A stretch of DNA of 64,000 nt, taken from positions 186,001 through 250,000 of the forward strand of contig NZ_BLRL01000004.1 of assembly GCF_015082335.1 (NCBI RefSeq), written 5' to 3'. Shown one piece after another: positions 25,231 through 35,863 of this stretch; the first letter of the stretch is position 1; each line of letters opens with the position of its first letter. Source of the DNA: Moritella sp. F3 (GTDB lineage: Bacteria; Pseudomonadota; Gammaproteobacteria; Enterobacterales; Moritellaceae). The notes under the pieces were generated by a model. It was given only the letters and a program-made list of their open reading frames with translations. It searched no databases and was not told where the DNA came from. A program made the position numbers and the translations under genes.

Positions 25231-26760
25231 ATGACTATACATGTAAAAAATAATATCTCTTGGGTTGGGCAGCGTGATTGGGAAGTACGTGATTTTCACG
25301 GCACTGAATTTAAAACTGAGAAAGGCACAAGTTATAATAGTTATCTGATTCAAGAGGAAAAAACGGTATTAATCGATACGGTTGATCACAAGTTTTGTTA
25401 TGAGTTTATCCAGCAATTAGAATTAGAAATTGATCTTAATAAAATTGATTACATTGTTATTAACCACGCCGAAGAAGACCACGCAGGTGCACTCGCTGCC
25501 TTGTTAAATAAAATTCCTAATACACCGATTTATTGTACCGAAAATGCCATTGATTCAATTGTTGGCCACCATCACCAGCCAGATTGGAATTTCAATGTCG
25601 TGAAGACGGGCGACAGTTTAGATTTAGGTAATGGCAAGCAGTTGGTGTTTATTGAAACACCCATGTTGCACTGGCCTGATAGCATGATGACGTATATGAC
25701 AGGGGATGCAGTACTGTTTAGTAACGATGCATTCGGTCAGCATTATTGCGATGAACGTTTATTCAATGATGAAGTTGATAGCAAAGAATTAATGGATCAG
25801 TGTCTGCGCTATTATGCCAATATACTTACGCCATTCAGTGCGTTGGTTACCGCTAAGATCAAAGAAGTATTAAGCTTTAATTTACCTGTTGATATGATTG
25901 CAACAGCACATGGTGTGGTATGGCGCGACAACCCAATTCAGATTATTGAGCAATACCTAACGTGGGCAGATAAATACCAAGAAGACCGTATTACTATTTT
26001 CTACGATTCAATGTCGAATAATACCCGGATGATGGCAGATGCCATTGCCCAAGGTATCCATGAGGTTGATAGTCAGGTTGCGGTGAAAGTATTTAATGTG
26101 GCGCGTCATGATAAAAATGAAATCTTATCCAATGCCTTTATTTCTAAAGGGGTGTTAGTTGGTTCTTCAACGATGAATAACGTGATGATGCCGAAAGTCG
26201 CAGGCATGCTTGAAGAGATCACTGGCTTACGCTTTAAAAATAAAAAAGCCGCTGCATTTGGCAGTTATGGCTGGAATGGCGGTGCTATTGACCGCATCGA
26301 AAGTCGCTTAGATGACGCTGGTTTTGAACGCTTCGGAAGTCTTAAAACGAAGTGGCGACCAGACGGTAAAGCAATATTAGCATGTCGTGAATACGGTCGT
26401 ATGATTGCCAAAGAGTGGGCACTAACAAGCGCGCCTGTCGCAGATATATCTGCACTTGCTGCAAATCAAACTGTTCAGGATCAAATCGTACAACAAGCAG
26501 TACAAGAACCTGCAGTAGCATCACAGCAGCAAGCGACTACAAAGTCGATACCTGAAAACCCAGTTGTTCAATTTGATGTTGATAGCTCGATGTTATGTAC
26601 AGTCTGCCAGTGGGTTTATGAGCCAGCGCAGGGTGAGCCGAATCAAGACGTCGCCCCTGGTACAGCATGGCCAGATGTACCGGAGTACTTCCTTTGTCCT
26701 GAGTGTGGTCTAGGCAAGGATGTATTCGAAGAGATAAAAACCAAGAAGGCGGTAGCATGA
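25231..26760 (+). CDS. norV: Anaerobic nitric oxide reductase flavorubredoxin
   Basis: 509 residues from the ATG at 25231; an upstream TTG is less likely, and this start matches E. coli NorV. It reduces NO to N2O. The beta-lactamase-like di-iron domain carries the ligands H79, E81, D83, H84 ('NHAEEDHAG') and later 'ATAHGVVW'; a flavodoxin domain follows ('[20 protein letters not shown]'), then a C-terminal rubredoxin with two CxxC pairs ('[10 protein letters not shown]', 'LCPECGLG'). It overlaps norW by four bases (ATGA). Confidence 0.97.
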   Translation: MTIHVKNNISWVGQRDWEVRDFHGTEFKTEKGTSYNSYLIQEEKTVLIDTVDHKFCYEFIQQLELEIDLNKIDYIVINHAEEDHAGALAALLNKIPNTPIYCTENAIDSIVGHHHQPDWNFNVVKTGDSLDLGNGKQLVFIETPMLHWPDSMMTYMTGDAVLFSNDAFGQHYCDERLFNDEVDSKELMDQCLRYYANILTPFSALVTAKIKEVLSFNLPVDMIATAHGVVWRDNPIQIIEQYLTWADKYQEDRITIFYDSMSNNTRMMADAIAQGIHEVDSQVAVKVFNVARHDKNEILSNAFISKGVLVGSSTMNNVMMPKVAGMLEEITGLRFKNKKAAAFGSYGWNGGAIDRIESRLDDAGFERFGSLKTKWRPDGKAILACREYGRMIAKEWALTSAPVADISALAANQTVQDQIVQQAVQEPAVASQQQATTKSIPENPVVQFDVDSSMLCTVCQWVYEPAQGEPNQDVAPGTAWPDVPEYFLCPECGLGKDVFEEIKTKKAVA

Positions 26761-27917
26761 TTGATGGTAATGAAAAATGTATTGTCATTATAGGCAGTGG
26801 TTTTGCTGCCTATCAATTAGTTAAATCAATTCGTCGTGCAAATCAAGAACAAGCGATAATGATCATTACAGCGGGCAGTGGTGATGATTACGTTAAGCCA
26901 GAATTGAGCCATGTATTTAGTAAAAAACTCACAGCGCAAGACATGGTCAAGCAAAGCGGCGCTGACTTTGCGGCTGAGCACAATATTACCTTGATGAAAA
27001 ATACCTGTGTTGATGGCATTAATCGCACCGAAAAAACGGTGAGTTGTCAGGGAATCGAAATCGCCTACGAAAATTTAGTACTGGCAACTGGCGCGCAATC
27101 ATTTTTGCCCTTTGTTGATGGGGATGCGGCTAACGACATTATTACCTTGAATAGTCTGGAGGAGTATCAACAATCACAAGCTAAATTGGCTGCGGCTAAA
27201 TCGGTATTGGTGGTTGGTGCGGGCTTAGTGGGAACTGAAATCGCGATGGATTTAGCCATCGCCGATTATAAGGTGATATTAAGTGATCGCGCTGATGCAT
27301 TATTACCAAGCCTATTACCTGAATTTGTGTCATCTCAGCTTTATCAAACGATGAGAAAGCAAGGGATTGAGTTACAACTGGGTAATGAACTCAGTTGCAT
27401 GACTAGAATAGAGACTGGTATTGCGGTTAGCTTTAAAAATGGGCATTCCACCATGGTTGATATCGTGTTGTGTGCAGCAGGTCTAAAACCTAACACGGCA
27501 TTAGCGAATGATGCGGGGTTAGTCGTTAATCGCGGTATTGTGGTTGATAAACAGTTAAGCACAAGTGATCCGCATATCTTTGCCATTGGTGATTGCGCTG
27601 AAATAGAGGGTAAACATTTAGCGTTTTTACAACCGATCATACTCAGTGCAAATGCGTTAGCGAAAACCCTCACCGGTTCGGTGACCGAGGTGATGCTTCC
27701 TGCAATGTTAGTTAAAGTGAAAACACCGCTATATCCAATCCAGCTTAGCGGCAATACCACGGCCAGTGACTCGCGTTGGCAAGTTGAATTGACTGCATCG
27801 GGAATGACGGCAAAGGCGTTTGATCGTGATGAAGTATTGATGGGGTTTGTGGTGACGCAAGCGAATATGCCTGAAGCGTTTAAGTTATTACGCTTGTTGC
27901 CTAAGGTGATGAACTGA
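26757..27917 (+). CDS. norW: NADH:flavorubredoxin reductase
   Basis: 386 residues from the ATG at 26757, which overlaps the norV stop. It passes electrons from NADH to the rubredoxin domain of NorV. An FAD-binding Rossmann motif opens the protein ('[18 protein letters not shown]'), a second nucleotide-binding motif is '[18 protein letters not shown]', and the FAD motif '[13 protein letters not shown]' comes near the C-terminus. Length agrees with E. coli NorW (377). Confidence 0.95.
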   Translation: MIDGNEKCIVIIGSGFAAYQLVKSIRRANQEQAIMIITAGSGDDYVKPELSHVFSKKLTAQDMVKQSGADFAAEHNITLMKNTCVDGINRTEKTVSCQGIEIAYENLVLATGAQSFLPFVDGDAANDIITLNSLEEYQQSQAKLAAAKSVLVVGAGLVGTEIAMDLAIADYKVILSDRADALLPSLLPEFVSSQLYQTMRKQGIELQLGNELSCMTRIETGIAVSFKNGHSTMVDIVLCAAGLKPNTALANDAGLVVNRGIVVDKQLSTSDPHIFAIGDCAEIEGKHLAFLQPIILSANALAKTLTGSVTEVMLPAMLVKVKTPLYPIQLSGNTTASDSRWQVELTASGMTAKAFDRDEVLMGFVVTQANMPEAFKLLRLLPKVMN

Positions 27918-27943
27918 TATAACCATTGAACTATGCATTCTAA

Positions 27944-27980
27944 AAAAACAGCAGGTTTAAATTATAAACCTGCTGTTTTT
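27944..27980. terminator. Terminator after norVW
   Basis: A perfect 16-base stem AAAAACAGCAGGTTTA with its complement, 5-base loop, ending in five T; symmetrical, so it can also end the convergent VOC gene. Confidence 0.9.
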
Positions 27981-27999
27981 CTCTCGCTAAATTGACTTA

Positions 28000-28422
28000 T
28001 TATACTGTTCTCGATGCCATTGGATGAGTCGAACTAAGTTGGAGTAAGTCCCACAAATTACCATACAGGTCTTCAAATACCGCAACCGTACCATAATCTT
28101 GTTCTTGTGGTTCTCTGATGAATTTTATGCCATCAGATACCATTCGATTATAGTCTCGCCAAAAGTCATCTGTACTTAAAAACAGAAACACACGACCGCC
28201 GGATTGATTCCCGACGAAATCATCCTGTTCAGGTTTAGACGCACGCGCTAATAGTAAAGTGACGCCATTAGAACCGGGTGGTGAAACGACTACCCAGCGT
28301 TTATCTTGTTCTGCTTGATATGTATCTTCAATGAGTTCAAATTTTAGTTTATTGACATAAAAATCAATTGCTTCATCATAATCTTTAACAACAATAGCAA
28401 CGTGTATTATTGATTGTTTCAA
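28000..28422 (-). CDS. VOC-family (glyoxalase-like) protein
   Basis: 140 residues, one vicinal-oxygen-chelate domain: 'IIHVAIVVKDYDEAIDFYVN' at the start, a middle 'FLFLSTDDFWRDYNRMVSDG' and a C-terminal 'EDLYGNLWDLLQL'. The conserved His near the start and Glu/Asp near the end fit metal binding. The substrate is unknown. It lies 43 bases downstream of the M32 carboxypeptidase gene in the same direction. Confidence 0.88.
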   Translation of the reverse strand: MKQSIIHVAIVVKDYDEAIDFYVNKLKFELIEDTYQAEQDKRWVVVSPPGSNGVTLLLARASKPEQDDFVGNQSGGRVFLFLSTDDFWRDYNRMVSDGIKFIREPQEQDYGTVAVFEDLYGNLWDLLQLSSTHPMASRTV

Positions 28423-28465
28423 TCTTGTATTCCTTCATATTCAAGTCGATAATTTTAACTTAATC

Positions 28466-29959
28466 TCACTTTAAGTAGCGGTTTTCTAAATGACGTCTAA
28501 AGTGCAACGGGTTTAATGTTTCCCCCGTTGCTTGTTTGACTAAATCATTAGTGCTTAACAAAGACGCATTTTGCCAAATGTTGGTTTTAAGCCAAGTGAA
28601 GATTGGTGATAAGTCGCCGCTAGTAATGATTGCCGAAACATCCATCTCTTGCTTAATCGTCGTCATAAACTGCGCTGCATACATAGCGCCTAGTGTATAA
28701 GACGGGAAGTAACCAAAGCTGCCGTCGGTCCAATGCACATCTTGCATGCAACCATTACGGTAATTTCCTTTCGTATTCACGCCTAAATATTGTTGCATTT
28801 TAAGCGCCCATAATTCAGGGATGTCATCTACTTCGATATCGCCATTCATTAATGCTTGTTCAATTTCATAACGCAGCATCACGTGCGCAGGGTAAGTCAC
28901 TTCATCGGCATCAACACGGATGAAATCAGGCTTCACGCGGGTATAACACTGGCTCAGGTTCAGAGGGTTATAAATAGTGGTATCTGTGCCACCGAATGCT
29001 TGTTTAATTTCAGGTGTTAGTAAGGTTAAAAACTCTTCGCTACGACCTAATTGCATTTCAAATAACAGACTTTGGCTTTCATGAATACCCATTGAACGCG
29101 CTTGGCCCACAGGTAAGTGGTTCAATGCTGTTGGTAGCCCTTGTTCATAACGCGCGTGACCGGTTTCATGAACCACACCCATTAAACTTTGCGTGAAATC
29201 ATCTTCTTCGTATCTCGTTGTGATCCTAACATCAGAAGCAACACCACCACAGAATGGGTGCGCAGATACATCAAGACGACCGTGGTTAAAATCAAAGCCT
29301 AAAATACCCATCGTCTTCAAACCGAGTTGCTGCTGTGCTGCAATCGGGAAGTGGCCTGTTGGCAGGATGACGTTGTCTGATTTTTGTTTTTCTTGTGCTG
29401 CTTGAGTTAGCTCTGGCAACCATGACTTTACATCATCAAAGATCGGATCAAGCTGTGCACTGGTCATGCCTGGTTCATATAAGTCCATTAAGGCATCATA
29501 GTTGCTGCAGTTGTTTGCTTGTGCGCGAATACTGGCTTCTTCACGTGATAGCTCAACGACTGTTTTTAAGTTCTTAGCAAAGCCTGCCCAATCATTTTCT
29601 TTACGCTGGGTACGCCAAGCATGTTCACATTTAGAACCTGCTAACGATTGAGCTGAAACTAATTCTTCAGGCACGATGTTAGCTTGTTGCCAGCTGCGGT
29701 CAATCTCCGCTAAGCTCGCCTGTTGTTCTGTCGATAATTGATCTGACTGCGCTTGTTTAATTAAGTCGGCAAGTTGTGGCGCTGTACTTTGCTGGTGGAT
29801 CATAACGGCTAATTCAGCCATGGCTTCAGAGCGAGCTTCGTTACCGCCTGTAGGCATCATAGCTGCTTGATCCCAACCACAAATAGACGATAAATGGCTT
29901 AGATTATGGATTTTTTTAAAATGTTTAGATAGCTGTTCATAGGCTGATTTTGTTGTCAT
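28466..29959 (-). CDS. M32-family metallocarboxypeptidase (carboxypeptidase Taq type)
   Basis: 497 residues, the normal length for the family. The zinc motif HETGH is at H264-H268 ('GVVHETGHARYEQG'), preceded by 'PFCGGVASDVRITTRY', and followed by 'MGIHESQSLLFE' and 'TYPAHVMLRYEIEQAL'. The enzyme removes single residues from peptide C-termini in the cytoplasm. It may share a transcript with the VOC gene after it. Confidence 0.95.
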   Translation of the reverse strand: MTTKSAYEQLSKHFKKIHNLSHLSSICGWDQAAMMPTGGNEARSEAMAELAVMIHQQSTAPQLADLIKQAQSDQLSTEQQASLAEIDRSWQQANIVPEELVSAQSLAGSKCEHAWRTQRKENDWAGFAKNLKTVVELSREEASIRAQANNCSNYDALMDLYEPGMTSAQLDPIFDDVKSWLPELTQAAQEKQKSDNVILPTGHFPIAAQQQLGLKTMGILGFDFNHGRLDVSAHPFCGGVASDVRITTRYEEDDFTQSLMGVVHETGHARYEQGLPTALNHLPVGQARSMGIHESQSLLFEMQLGRSEEFLTLLTPEIKQAFGGTDTTIYNPLNLSQCYTRVKPDFIRVDADEVTYPAHVMLRYEIEQALMNGDIEVDDIPELWALKMQQYLGVNTKGNYRNGCMQDVHWTDGSFGYFPSYTLGAMYAAQFMTTIKQEMDVSAIITSGDLSPIFTWLKTNIWQNASLLSTNDLVKQATGETLNPLHFRRHLENRYLK

Positions 29960-30132
29960 GTTTATTCCAAAGTAAGATAAGAGGGAAGGAAAAATGCTAA
30001 CCAGATTTGGCTCTAATATAGGTTTAATATAAGGTCTAACACAGTGCTTAACACCCTAAAGGGTAAATTTTTTTTAGCAAGGCAAATAAGTCGTCCTGAA
30101 AGCACGCTTAATATGGTCATACTTACCCATGC

Positions 30133-31011
30133 TTAAGGTAAAGCCTCTTTAAAACGCGGTTTAATCATGCCTTTAACGTTTGTCTGTAGCGTGAAAATAC
30201 AACCTGATAATGGCGATGCTGCGCGCTCACTTGCAGACATTTTTTCACGCCCCGACGTGATGAAAAGCGTCTTCATATCACTGCCACCGAAACAGACCAT
30301 GGTCGGATTTTTAACGGGGATTGGATATTCAGCTAAAATATCGCCGTTGGGTGAGATGCGAATAACTTTAGCACCACTAAACATCGCAACCCAGTAGCAG
30401 CCCTCTACATCCATCGCAGCGCCATCTGGGCGACCGTAATCAGGTTCAAAGTGTTTGAATATTTCTCTGGTGCCTGCATTACCTAATTCATCGAGGGGTG
30501 TGCGATACATGACTCGGTTTGGTGTGTCTGTTGTATACATCCATTGCCTATCAGGACTAAACGCCAGACCATTAGCACCTAGGATATCAGCGTGTATGAC
30601 TTTGGTATTTAAATCTGCATCAACGCGGCATAACAAGGCACCATTAAAGTCCTTCGGTGACCAGTATGTGCCAGCATAAAATCGACCTAGTGGATCTACG
30701 CCACCATCATTAAAGCGAGCCAGCACTGGATTGTTTGGGTTATCGCACACTTTTTTATTTAATTGTCCATCTGCATCGGTTAAATAGATCCCCGTGCGCA
30801 TCGCACAAATAAAACCGCCTGATTCTCTGAGCGCAAAGCTGCCCACTTCTTCAGAAAAATTGAGTACGTGATGTTTTTTGGTTAATAGATCATATCGATG
30901 TATTTGTTTCTCTAAGATATCTGTCCAATATAAACTTTGGCTTTGTGCACACCATGTTGGGCATTCAGGTAAGTGTCCATTGTAATCAAATAACAGGTTT
31001 ATATTATTCAT
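30133..31011 (-). CDS. SMP-30/gluconolactonase-family protein
   Basis: 292 residues forming a six-bladed propeller. The four metal ligands of the family are recognisable: Glu in 'LPECPTW', Asn/Asp in 'RFNDGGVDPLGRFYAGT', Asn in 'ANGLAFSPD', and Asp in 'RPDGAAMDVEGCYW'. Members hydrolyse sugar lactones or act on related compounds; the exact substrate is not clear. It is separated from the SDR gene upstream by 71 bases on the same strand. Confidence 0.9.
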   Translation of the reverse strand: MNNINLLFDYNGHLPECPTWCAQSQSLYWTDILEKQIHRYDLLTKKHHVLNFSEEVGSFALRESGGFICAMRTGIYLTDADGQLNKKVCDNPNNPVLARFNDGGVDPLGRFYAGTYWSPKDFNGALLCRVDADLNTKVIHADILGANGLAFSPDRQWMYTTDTPNRVMYRTPLDELGNAGTREIFKHFEPDYGRPDGAAMDVEGCYWVAMFSGAKVIRISPNGDILAEYPIPVKNPTMVCFGGSDMKTLFITSGREKMSASERAASPLSGCIFTLQTNVKGMIKPRFKEALP

Positions 31012-31082
31012 ATTCAGGTACCTTGTGTTGATGGTTATCGTTATGCTCGTGGTTGTGCTGATAGCGTTAATGCGTGCAGGTA

Positions 31083-31907
31083 TTAACCTGATTTAGCTAA
31101 GATCCCATCCAATACGCGAAACGGTAAAATGCGTTTTAACAAGGCAAATAAGTAGGTTGGAAACGTCACGTAATAGCGTACCTTAGGCCTGTTACTTTCA
31201 ATCGCGTGAATCAATGCTTTAGTTACGGCTTCAGGCCCTAGCGTAAATTGATTGCTGACATCTTTTTTACCTAGACGCTCTATTTGCTGTTGATAGTCTT
31301 TACTGTGAACGCTGTTTGCAATATTAATGTGCTCTTTAAAGGCACTTAATGCATTAGCGCGAAATTGACTGACAATGGGTCCAGGTTCAATTAATGATAC
31401 CTTGATTGGTGAATCTCGCAGCTCTAAGCGTAGGGTATCAGTTAAACCCTCAATGGCGAATTTGCTGGCGTTGTATGCGCCGCGATATTTCATTGCGACT
31501 AAACCAAGTACAGAACTATTTTGGATGATGCGACCACGGCCATTTGCGCGCATTAATGGGATGATTAGCGTGGTTAACTCGTGCCAACCAAATACATTGG
31601 CCTCAAACTGTTTACGCAGTGCATCGGTTGGTAAATCTTCGACTGCGCCGGGCTGACCGTAAGCGCCGTTATTAAATAGGACATCTATCTTGCCATCGGT
31701 AAGCTGGGTTATATGGTTGACCGCGGTGGTGATCGATTCTGTCGAGCTTAAATCGAGTTGTACACTTTCAAAACCTTGTGCTGTTAAGGCCGTTACGTCA
31801 GCAGGCTTTCTTGCGGTTGCAAATACGCGATAGCCAGCTGTTTTAAGTGTCACTGCTGCGTGATAGCCGATCCCTGTTGATGCGCCTGTTATTAATACCG
31901 TTACCAT
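31083..31907 (-). CDS. Short-chain dehydrogenase/reductase
   Basis: 274 residues, classical SDR. The cofactor motif TGASTGIG opens the protein, 'NNGAYG' follows, and the active site is Ser in 'IIQNSSVLGLV', Tyr and Lys in 'YRGAYNASKFA'. No acidic residue follows the second strand; 'ATARKPADV' suggests NADP preference (inference). The substrate is unknown. It may be co-transcribed with the SMP-30 gene, which would fit a sugar or polyol pathway, but this is speculative. Confidence 0.92.
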   Translation of the reverse strand: MVTVLITGASTGIGYHAAVTLKTAGYRVFATARKPADVTALTAQGFESVQLDLSSTESITTAVNHITQLTDGKIDVLFNNGAYGQPGAVEDLPTDALRKQFEANVFGWHELTTLIIPLMRANGRGRIIQNSSVLGLVAMKYRGAYNASKFAIEGLTDTLRLELRDSPIKVSLIEPGPIVSQFRANALSAFKEHINIANSVHSKDYQQQIERLGKKDVSNQFTLGPEAVTKALIHAIESNRPKVRYYVTFPTYLFALLKRILPFRVLDGILAKSG

Positions 31908-32326
31908 TCAATTGTTCCTTTGCACTCTTTTTTACGCTAATCATTTTAAGTTATTAATTCTGAATGTATTAAACAGCCTATGAATTATTTGTTAAACAGT
32001 TTGTCATGAATTTAAGTTACAAAAAAGCCTTGTTTTTTACATTTTGTGAGGGCTGTTCTTTTTATCTTAAAGCCTTAAATGGCAAATGAAAAATAATAAC
32101 TATACTTCGATATCATGAAAGATAGATATTGCTCGCATAATATTCATTGTCATCAAATGGCCATTTTAAATTATTAAGTTTGACTATGATTGCATCTTGA
32201 TTTTTGAGTCTGCGGCGATATGTTTACATTTTTTGTTCGATGTCATCGTCTAAGACTCATTAGGCGCAAGCCATAGGGAATTGTGATGGGAAGTGGATTC
32301 CACTCTTTTAGAATATAGGTGTAATA
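31908..32326. other. 419-base divergent spacer, no gene seen
   Basis: It separates the SDR gene (minus) from the amidohydrolase gene (plus). It is AT-rich, without a supported frame or strong dyad. Confidence 0.5.
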
Positions 32327-33706
32327 ATGAAAAAATCAGGTATTAAACTTTCAGCTATTGCGTGTGCATGCTCATTCGCTTTGTCTGCAAATGCAGCGAC
32401 AACTTTGTTTACCAATGTTGATATTTTTAATGGTACGGAAGATAAACTCTACGAAGATCATCATGTTTTAGTGATTGATAATAAAATTGCGAAAATATCT
32501 AAAAGTACGATTAAATCAGCCGATGCAATGGTTATCGACGGTCAAGGTATGACGCTAATGCCGGGCTTAATTGAAGGGCATGGTCACTTACAAATGGCGG
32601 GGGGATCACTCTCTGAAATTGAAAATAATTTAAATTGGGAAGAACTTGCCGTCCGTTCTTCAGCTAACGCGAAAGCGGCGTTAATGTCAGGCTTCACATC
32701 ATGGCGTGATGCTGGTGGAATGGGCGCAGGGTTAAAGAAAGCGGTTGATGCAGAACTGGTCGAAGGCCCACGCATCTACCCATCTGGTGGTTTTATTGGT
32801 CCAACAGGTTCACATGCTGACTTTAGAAATCTAACTACACCAAATGAAACTTTCAATGGACCTCAGTCTAGCGGTGCAAGGTTGGGAATGACCATCACCG
32901 CGGATGGCGTTGATGCAATTAAGACTGCAGGTCGTCAAAACTTCATGCAGGGCGCGACTCAAATTAAGATCATGTCGAGTGGTGGTGTCGCTTCACAATT
33001 TGATCCGTGGCAGTTAGAGGCATATTCAGATGATGAGATTCAAGCTGCAGTCCAAGTTGCAAATGCTTATGGCTCTTACGTTATGTCGCATGCTTATAGT
33101 AAACAAGCCATTATGCGTAATTTAGAGAATGGTGTTAAATCGATAGAACACGGTTTTTCGTTTGATGCGGAGATCGCTGAGCTAATGGAAGAGAAAGGCG
33201 CATATATGACCACAAACATGCAAGCCTTCTCGCCATTACTAGGGCAAGTTTCGGCCATTTCTGCGAGTCCTGCTTCAGCGCGTAAAGCTGCCTCTGCGCA
33301 AGCTGCATTCAAAGATTATATTGCCAATGTTAAGAAATTCCGTCCTAAACTAGGCTTTCAAGGCGACTGTGTGGGTTTAGTTAACGCTTGTCAGGCGCAA
33401 AATGATCATCAAATTTACTTGGGGGCTGAATTTTTCGGTAACTTTTACTACTTGAAAGCGTTGACTTCAGTTAACGGTGAAATTTTGAAATTATCGGGTG
33501 ATGTTGTCGACCCATACCCTGAAGGTAAATTGGGTGTAGTCGAAGTTGGCGCTTATGCCGACTTACTACTTGTAGAAGGCAATCCACTTGAAGATATTAC
33601 GGTTATTGGTGGTAATGAAAAATGGTTTGATGCTGAGCCTCGTAATGGTATCGATACACTTCGAGTCATTATGAAAGACGGTAAAATCTATAAAAACTCG
33701 CTGTAA
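32327..33706 (+). CDS. Exported metal-dependent amidohydrolase
   Basis: 459 residues with a signal peptide ending 'CSFALSANA'. It belongs to the amidohydrolase superfamily close to imidazolonepropionase and Xaa-Pro dipeptidase-like enzymes: metal motif HxH in 'LIEGHGHLQM', Lys in 'QIKIMSSGGVASQFD', His in 'MSHAYSKQAI' and 'SIEHGFSF', and the likely Asp in 'GFQGDCVG'. The C-terminus has the usual 'GVVEVGAYADLLLVEGNPL' strand. The stretch between the last metal Asp and this strand ('ALTSVNGEILKLSGDVVDPY') differs from the usual 'aaT.n.A..lG..d..G.i' pattern. Its substrate is unknown. Confidence 0.88.
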   Translation: MKKSGIKLSAIACACSFALSANAATTLFTNVDIFNGTEDKLYEDHHVLVIDNKIAKISKSTIKSADAMVIDGQGMTLMPGLIEGHGHLQMAGGSLSEIENNLNWEELAVRSSANAKAALMSGFTSWRDAGGMGAGLKKAVDAELVEGPRIYPSGGFIGPTGSHADFRNLTTPNETFNGPQSSGARLGMTITADGVDAIKTAGRQNFMQGATQIKIMSSGGVASQFDPWQLEAYSDDEIQAAVQVANAYGSYVMSHAYSKQAIMRNLENGVKSIEHGFSFDAEIAELMEEKGAYMTTNMQAFSPLLGQVSAISASPASARKAASAQAAFKDYIANVKKFRPKLGFQGDCVGLVNACQAQNDHQIYLGAEFFGNFYYLKALTSVNGEILKLSGDVVDPYPEGKLGVVEVGAYADLLLVEGNPLEDITVIGGNEKWFDAEPRNGIDTLRVIMKDGKIYKNSL

Positions 33707-33802
33707 TCTCCATATTGTTTAATTAGAGGCTCGTTATGGGCCTTTATCTTTAATCTACATAGATAACTCATTGGGTGATAACAGGAACGTAAGGTTAAAC
33801 AT

Positions 33803-34447
33803 TTGAATAAATTTATATTTTTCATTTCGCTGTTCGTCAGCTTATCCGTTAAATCAGCAGTACTTAAGCTTGACTGGGAAGATTTAAAACCTGTAATTAA
33901 AAATGCCGAGGTTGTTTTACCTGTATTAACGATAGCGCAGCTAAATACCATTAAACAACTTTATCAACTTGAGCGATATGGCTCAATAGATGATAAAAAA
34001 AATGTCCAAAAGTTAAAAGATGATTTAGCTAAACAAGGTATTAACGTGGCTGAAGTATTTAAAACACGCGATGCCTATATGAAACTTGCCCAGCAGAAGG
34101 CTGAAAATTTAAACCCTAAGGTGATGGGAAAAAAAATTCGCATGTCTGGTTTTTTAGTGCCGTTGGAGTTTCAAAATGTGTATGACACAGTTCAAGTAAC
34201 GGAGTTCTTATTTGTGCCATTCGCAGGTGCGGGGGTACATCAACCGCCGCCAGCAAGTAATCAAATTGTCAGGCTTTCATATTCTAAAGGATTTACGGTT
34301 GAAAATATCCAATACCCAGTTTGGATTGAAGGTACTATCCAAGCCTATCAACAAACAGAAGAAGTGTCTTTAGCTGATGGCAAAGTCAATCTGACCATGG
34401 GTTACAAAATGGATGGCGCGATGATAGATCGTTATTACCCGAAGTAA
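33803..34447 (+). CDS. DUF3299-family exported protein
   Basis: 214 residues, TTG start at 33803 with AAGG upstream, signal peptide ending 'SLSVKSA'. The DUF3299 core is visible: 'MGKKIRMSGFLVPLEFQN', 'VTEFLFVPFAGAGVHQPPPA', 'NQIVRL' and 'PVWIEGTI'. In the family the equivalent of 'GAGVHQPPP' usually reads with a Cys and 'HVPPP'; here the Cys is absent. Members are periplasmic or outer-membrane proteins of unknown function, often near lipoprotein or transport genes. It lies 97 bases after the amidohydrolase gene and 60 before a porin. Confidence 0.75.
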   Translation: MNKFIFFISLFVSLSVKSAVLKLDWEDLKPVIKNAEVVLPVLTIAQLNTIKQLYQLERYGSIDDKKNVQKLKDDLAKQGINVAEVFKTRDAYMKLAQQKAENLNPKVMGKKIRMSGFLVPLEFQNVYDTVQVTEFLFVPFAGAGVHQPPPASNQIVRLSYSKGFTVENIQYPVWIEGTIQAYQQTEEVSLADGKVNLTMGYKMDGAMIDRYYPK

Positions 34448-34506
34448 AAATATGAAGTTCATTTAATGAATAGCACGAAAAATTAGTTTAACCAATCGGT
34501 GATAAT

Positions 34507-35742
34507 ATGCAGATTCAATTTAGAACATTTGTCCCTTATGCATGCCTGTTCTTGCCAATAACTGCATTTACGGTGATGGCCGATACAAATTTTGGCGGGC
34601 CTGGTGCGGTTGATAATACCCTCAGTGATAATCATCGGGTAAAGCAATCTTGGCGAGAAAATCTAGCCTCGAAGCAGAATCTAACTTTTGGTCTTGATTA
34701 CCAAGTGCTTGGTCTTTCGGCTAGCGACCCGACCGCTGGCGGTGATGAGCAAGCGTCTGCAGGTGTAGCTCGACTCTACGGTGCTTGGAATCTTACTGGA
34801 CTCGAGTCCGGTAATATCGGAGGCATTGTTTGGAAGGTTGAACACCGTCATGCTTTTAGCGATCTATCCCCCAAGGAATTTGCTTTTATTGGTAATGGCT
34901 TGGGTTATGCGGGCATGATTGGCCCAGCGTACAGTGACCAAGGTACACGATTAACTAACTTATATTGGAAGCAAAAACTCAACGGGGGAGACTCGTCTTT
35001 TATCGCTGGTTATCTTGATACAACGGATTATGTGGATACTTACGCACTTGCAAGCCCTTGGACTGGTTTTAGTAACCTAGCATTTAGTACCGGTGGTGGT
35101 GCGATAGGCTTGCCTGATGACGGTATTCTAGGACTCGCAGTTGCTCACATGCTAACAAATAACTTGTATGTGGTTGCTGGAGTGGCTGATGGCAAGGGTA
35201 AGTCGGATGATCCACTTGCTGGTTTTGATACATTATTTAATGATCACAAGCTGTTCTCTACGCTTGAACTTGGTTGGACTACATCGCAAGAGCAAATTTA
35301 TACTGATAATATACATCTTACTGCTTGGCATCTCGCTGGTGGTACTCAGCATAACCTGACTAGTACAGAAGGGGGGCAAGGTATTAATTTTTCCGCCAGT
35401 TATTTTGCTACATCTCAACTAATGCCATTTATTCGAGGTGGTTTTTCTGAAGGGGATATTGCGCTTTATGATCAATCTATTTCGGCAGGGCTCGGTTACT
35501 TTGGTCTTGCGGGCGCGGGTAACAATCTTGGTTTTGCAGTTAATTGGAGTAATGTTAATGACAATCTCGAGAACGCGTATTTAGTCGCGGACTCAACCCA
35601 ATTTACCACTGAGATATACTACAATATACAAGTCAATGAATTGATTCAGATTACTCCTGACATCCAGTATATTAAAGATCCAGCATTCTCTACAGAAAGT
35701 AGTAGCTGGGTATTTGGCATTCGCGCAAGGGGGGGTATTTAG
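34507..35742 (+). CDS. OprB-type carbohydrate porin
   Basis: 411 residues with a signal peptide ending near 'FTVMA'. The mature protein has the OprB pattern: an opening 'QNLTFGLDYQVLG', 'GGIVWKVEHRHAF', 'TNLYWKQKLNGGDSSFIAGY', and closing strands ending 'SSWVFGIRARGGI'. Such 16-stranded porins take up sugars or other small solutes. No transporter gene is adjacent. It is the last gene before the convergent decarboxylase, with a terminator between. Confidence 0.87.
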   Translation: MQIQFRTFVPYACLFLPITAFTVMADTNFGGPGAVDNTLSDNHRVKQSWRENLASKQNLTFGLDYQVLGLSASDPTAGGDEQASAGVARLYGAWNLTGLESGNIGGIVWKVEHRHAFSDLSPKEFAFIGNGLGYAGMIGPAYSDQGTRLTNLYWKQKLNGGDSSFIAGYLDTTDYVDTYALASPWTGFSNLAFSTGGGAIGLPDDGILGLAVAHMLTNNLYVVAGVADGKGKSDDPLAGFDTLFNDHKLFSTLELGWTTSQEQIYTDNIHLTAWHLAGGTQHNLTSTEGGQGINFSASYFATSQLMPFIRGGFSEGDIALYDQSISAGLGYFGLAGAGNNLGFAVNWSNVNDNLENAYLVADSTQFTTEIYYNIQVNELIQITPDIQYIKDPAFSTESSSWVFGIRARGGI

Positions 35743-35816
35743 TGTCTAAGCAGGGCGTTAAACTCTGTTCTTTGGATTACGGTTAATAAATTGAATGGTT
35801 TAAAAGAAAGACAAAG

Positions 35817-35845
35817 AGCACAAAATCATGTTGATTTTGTGCTTT
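35817..35845. terminator. Bidirectional terminator between porin and decarboxylase genes
   Basis: A perfect 12-base stem AGCACAAAATCA with its complement, 3-base loop, flanked by A and T runs. Confidence 0.85.
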
Positions 35846-35863
35846 AAATTATTAAACAAATGA

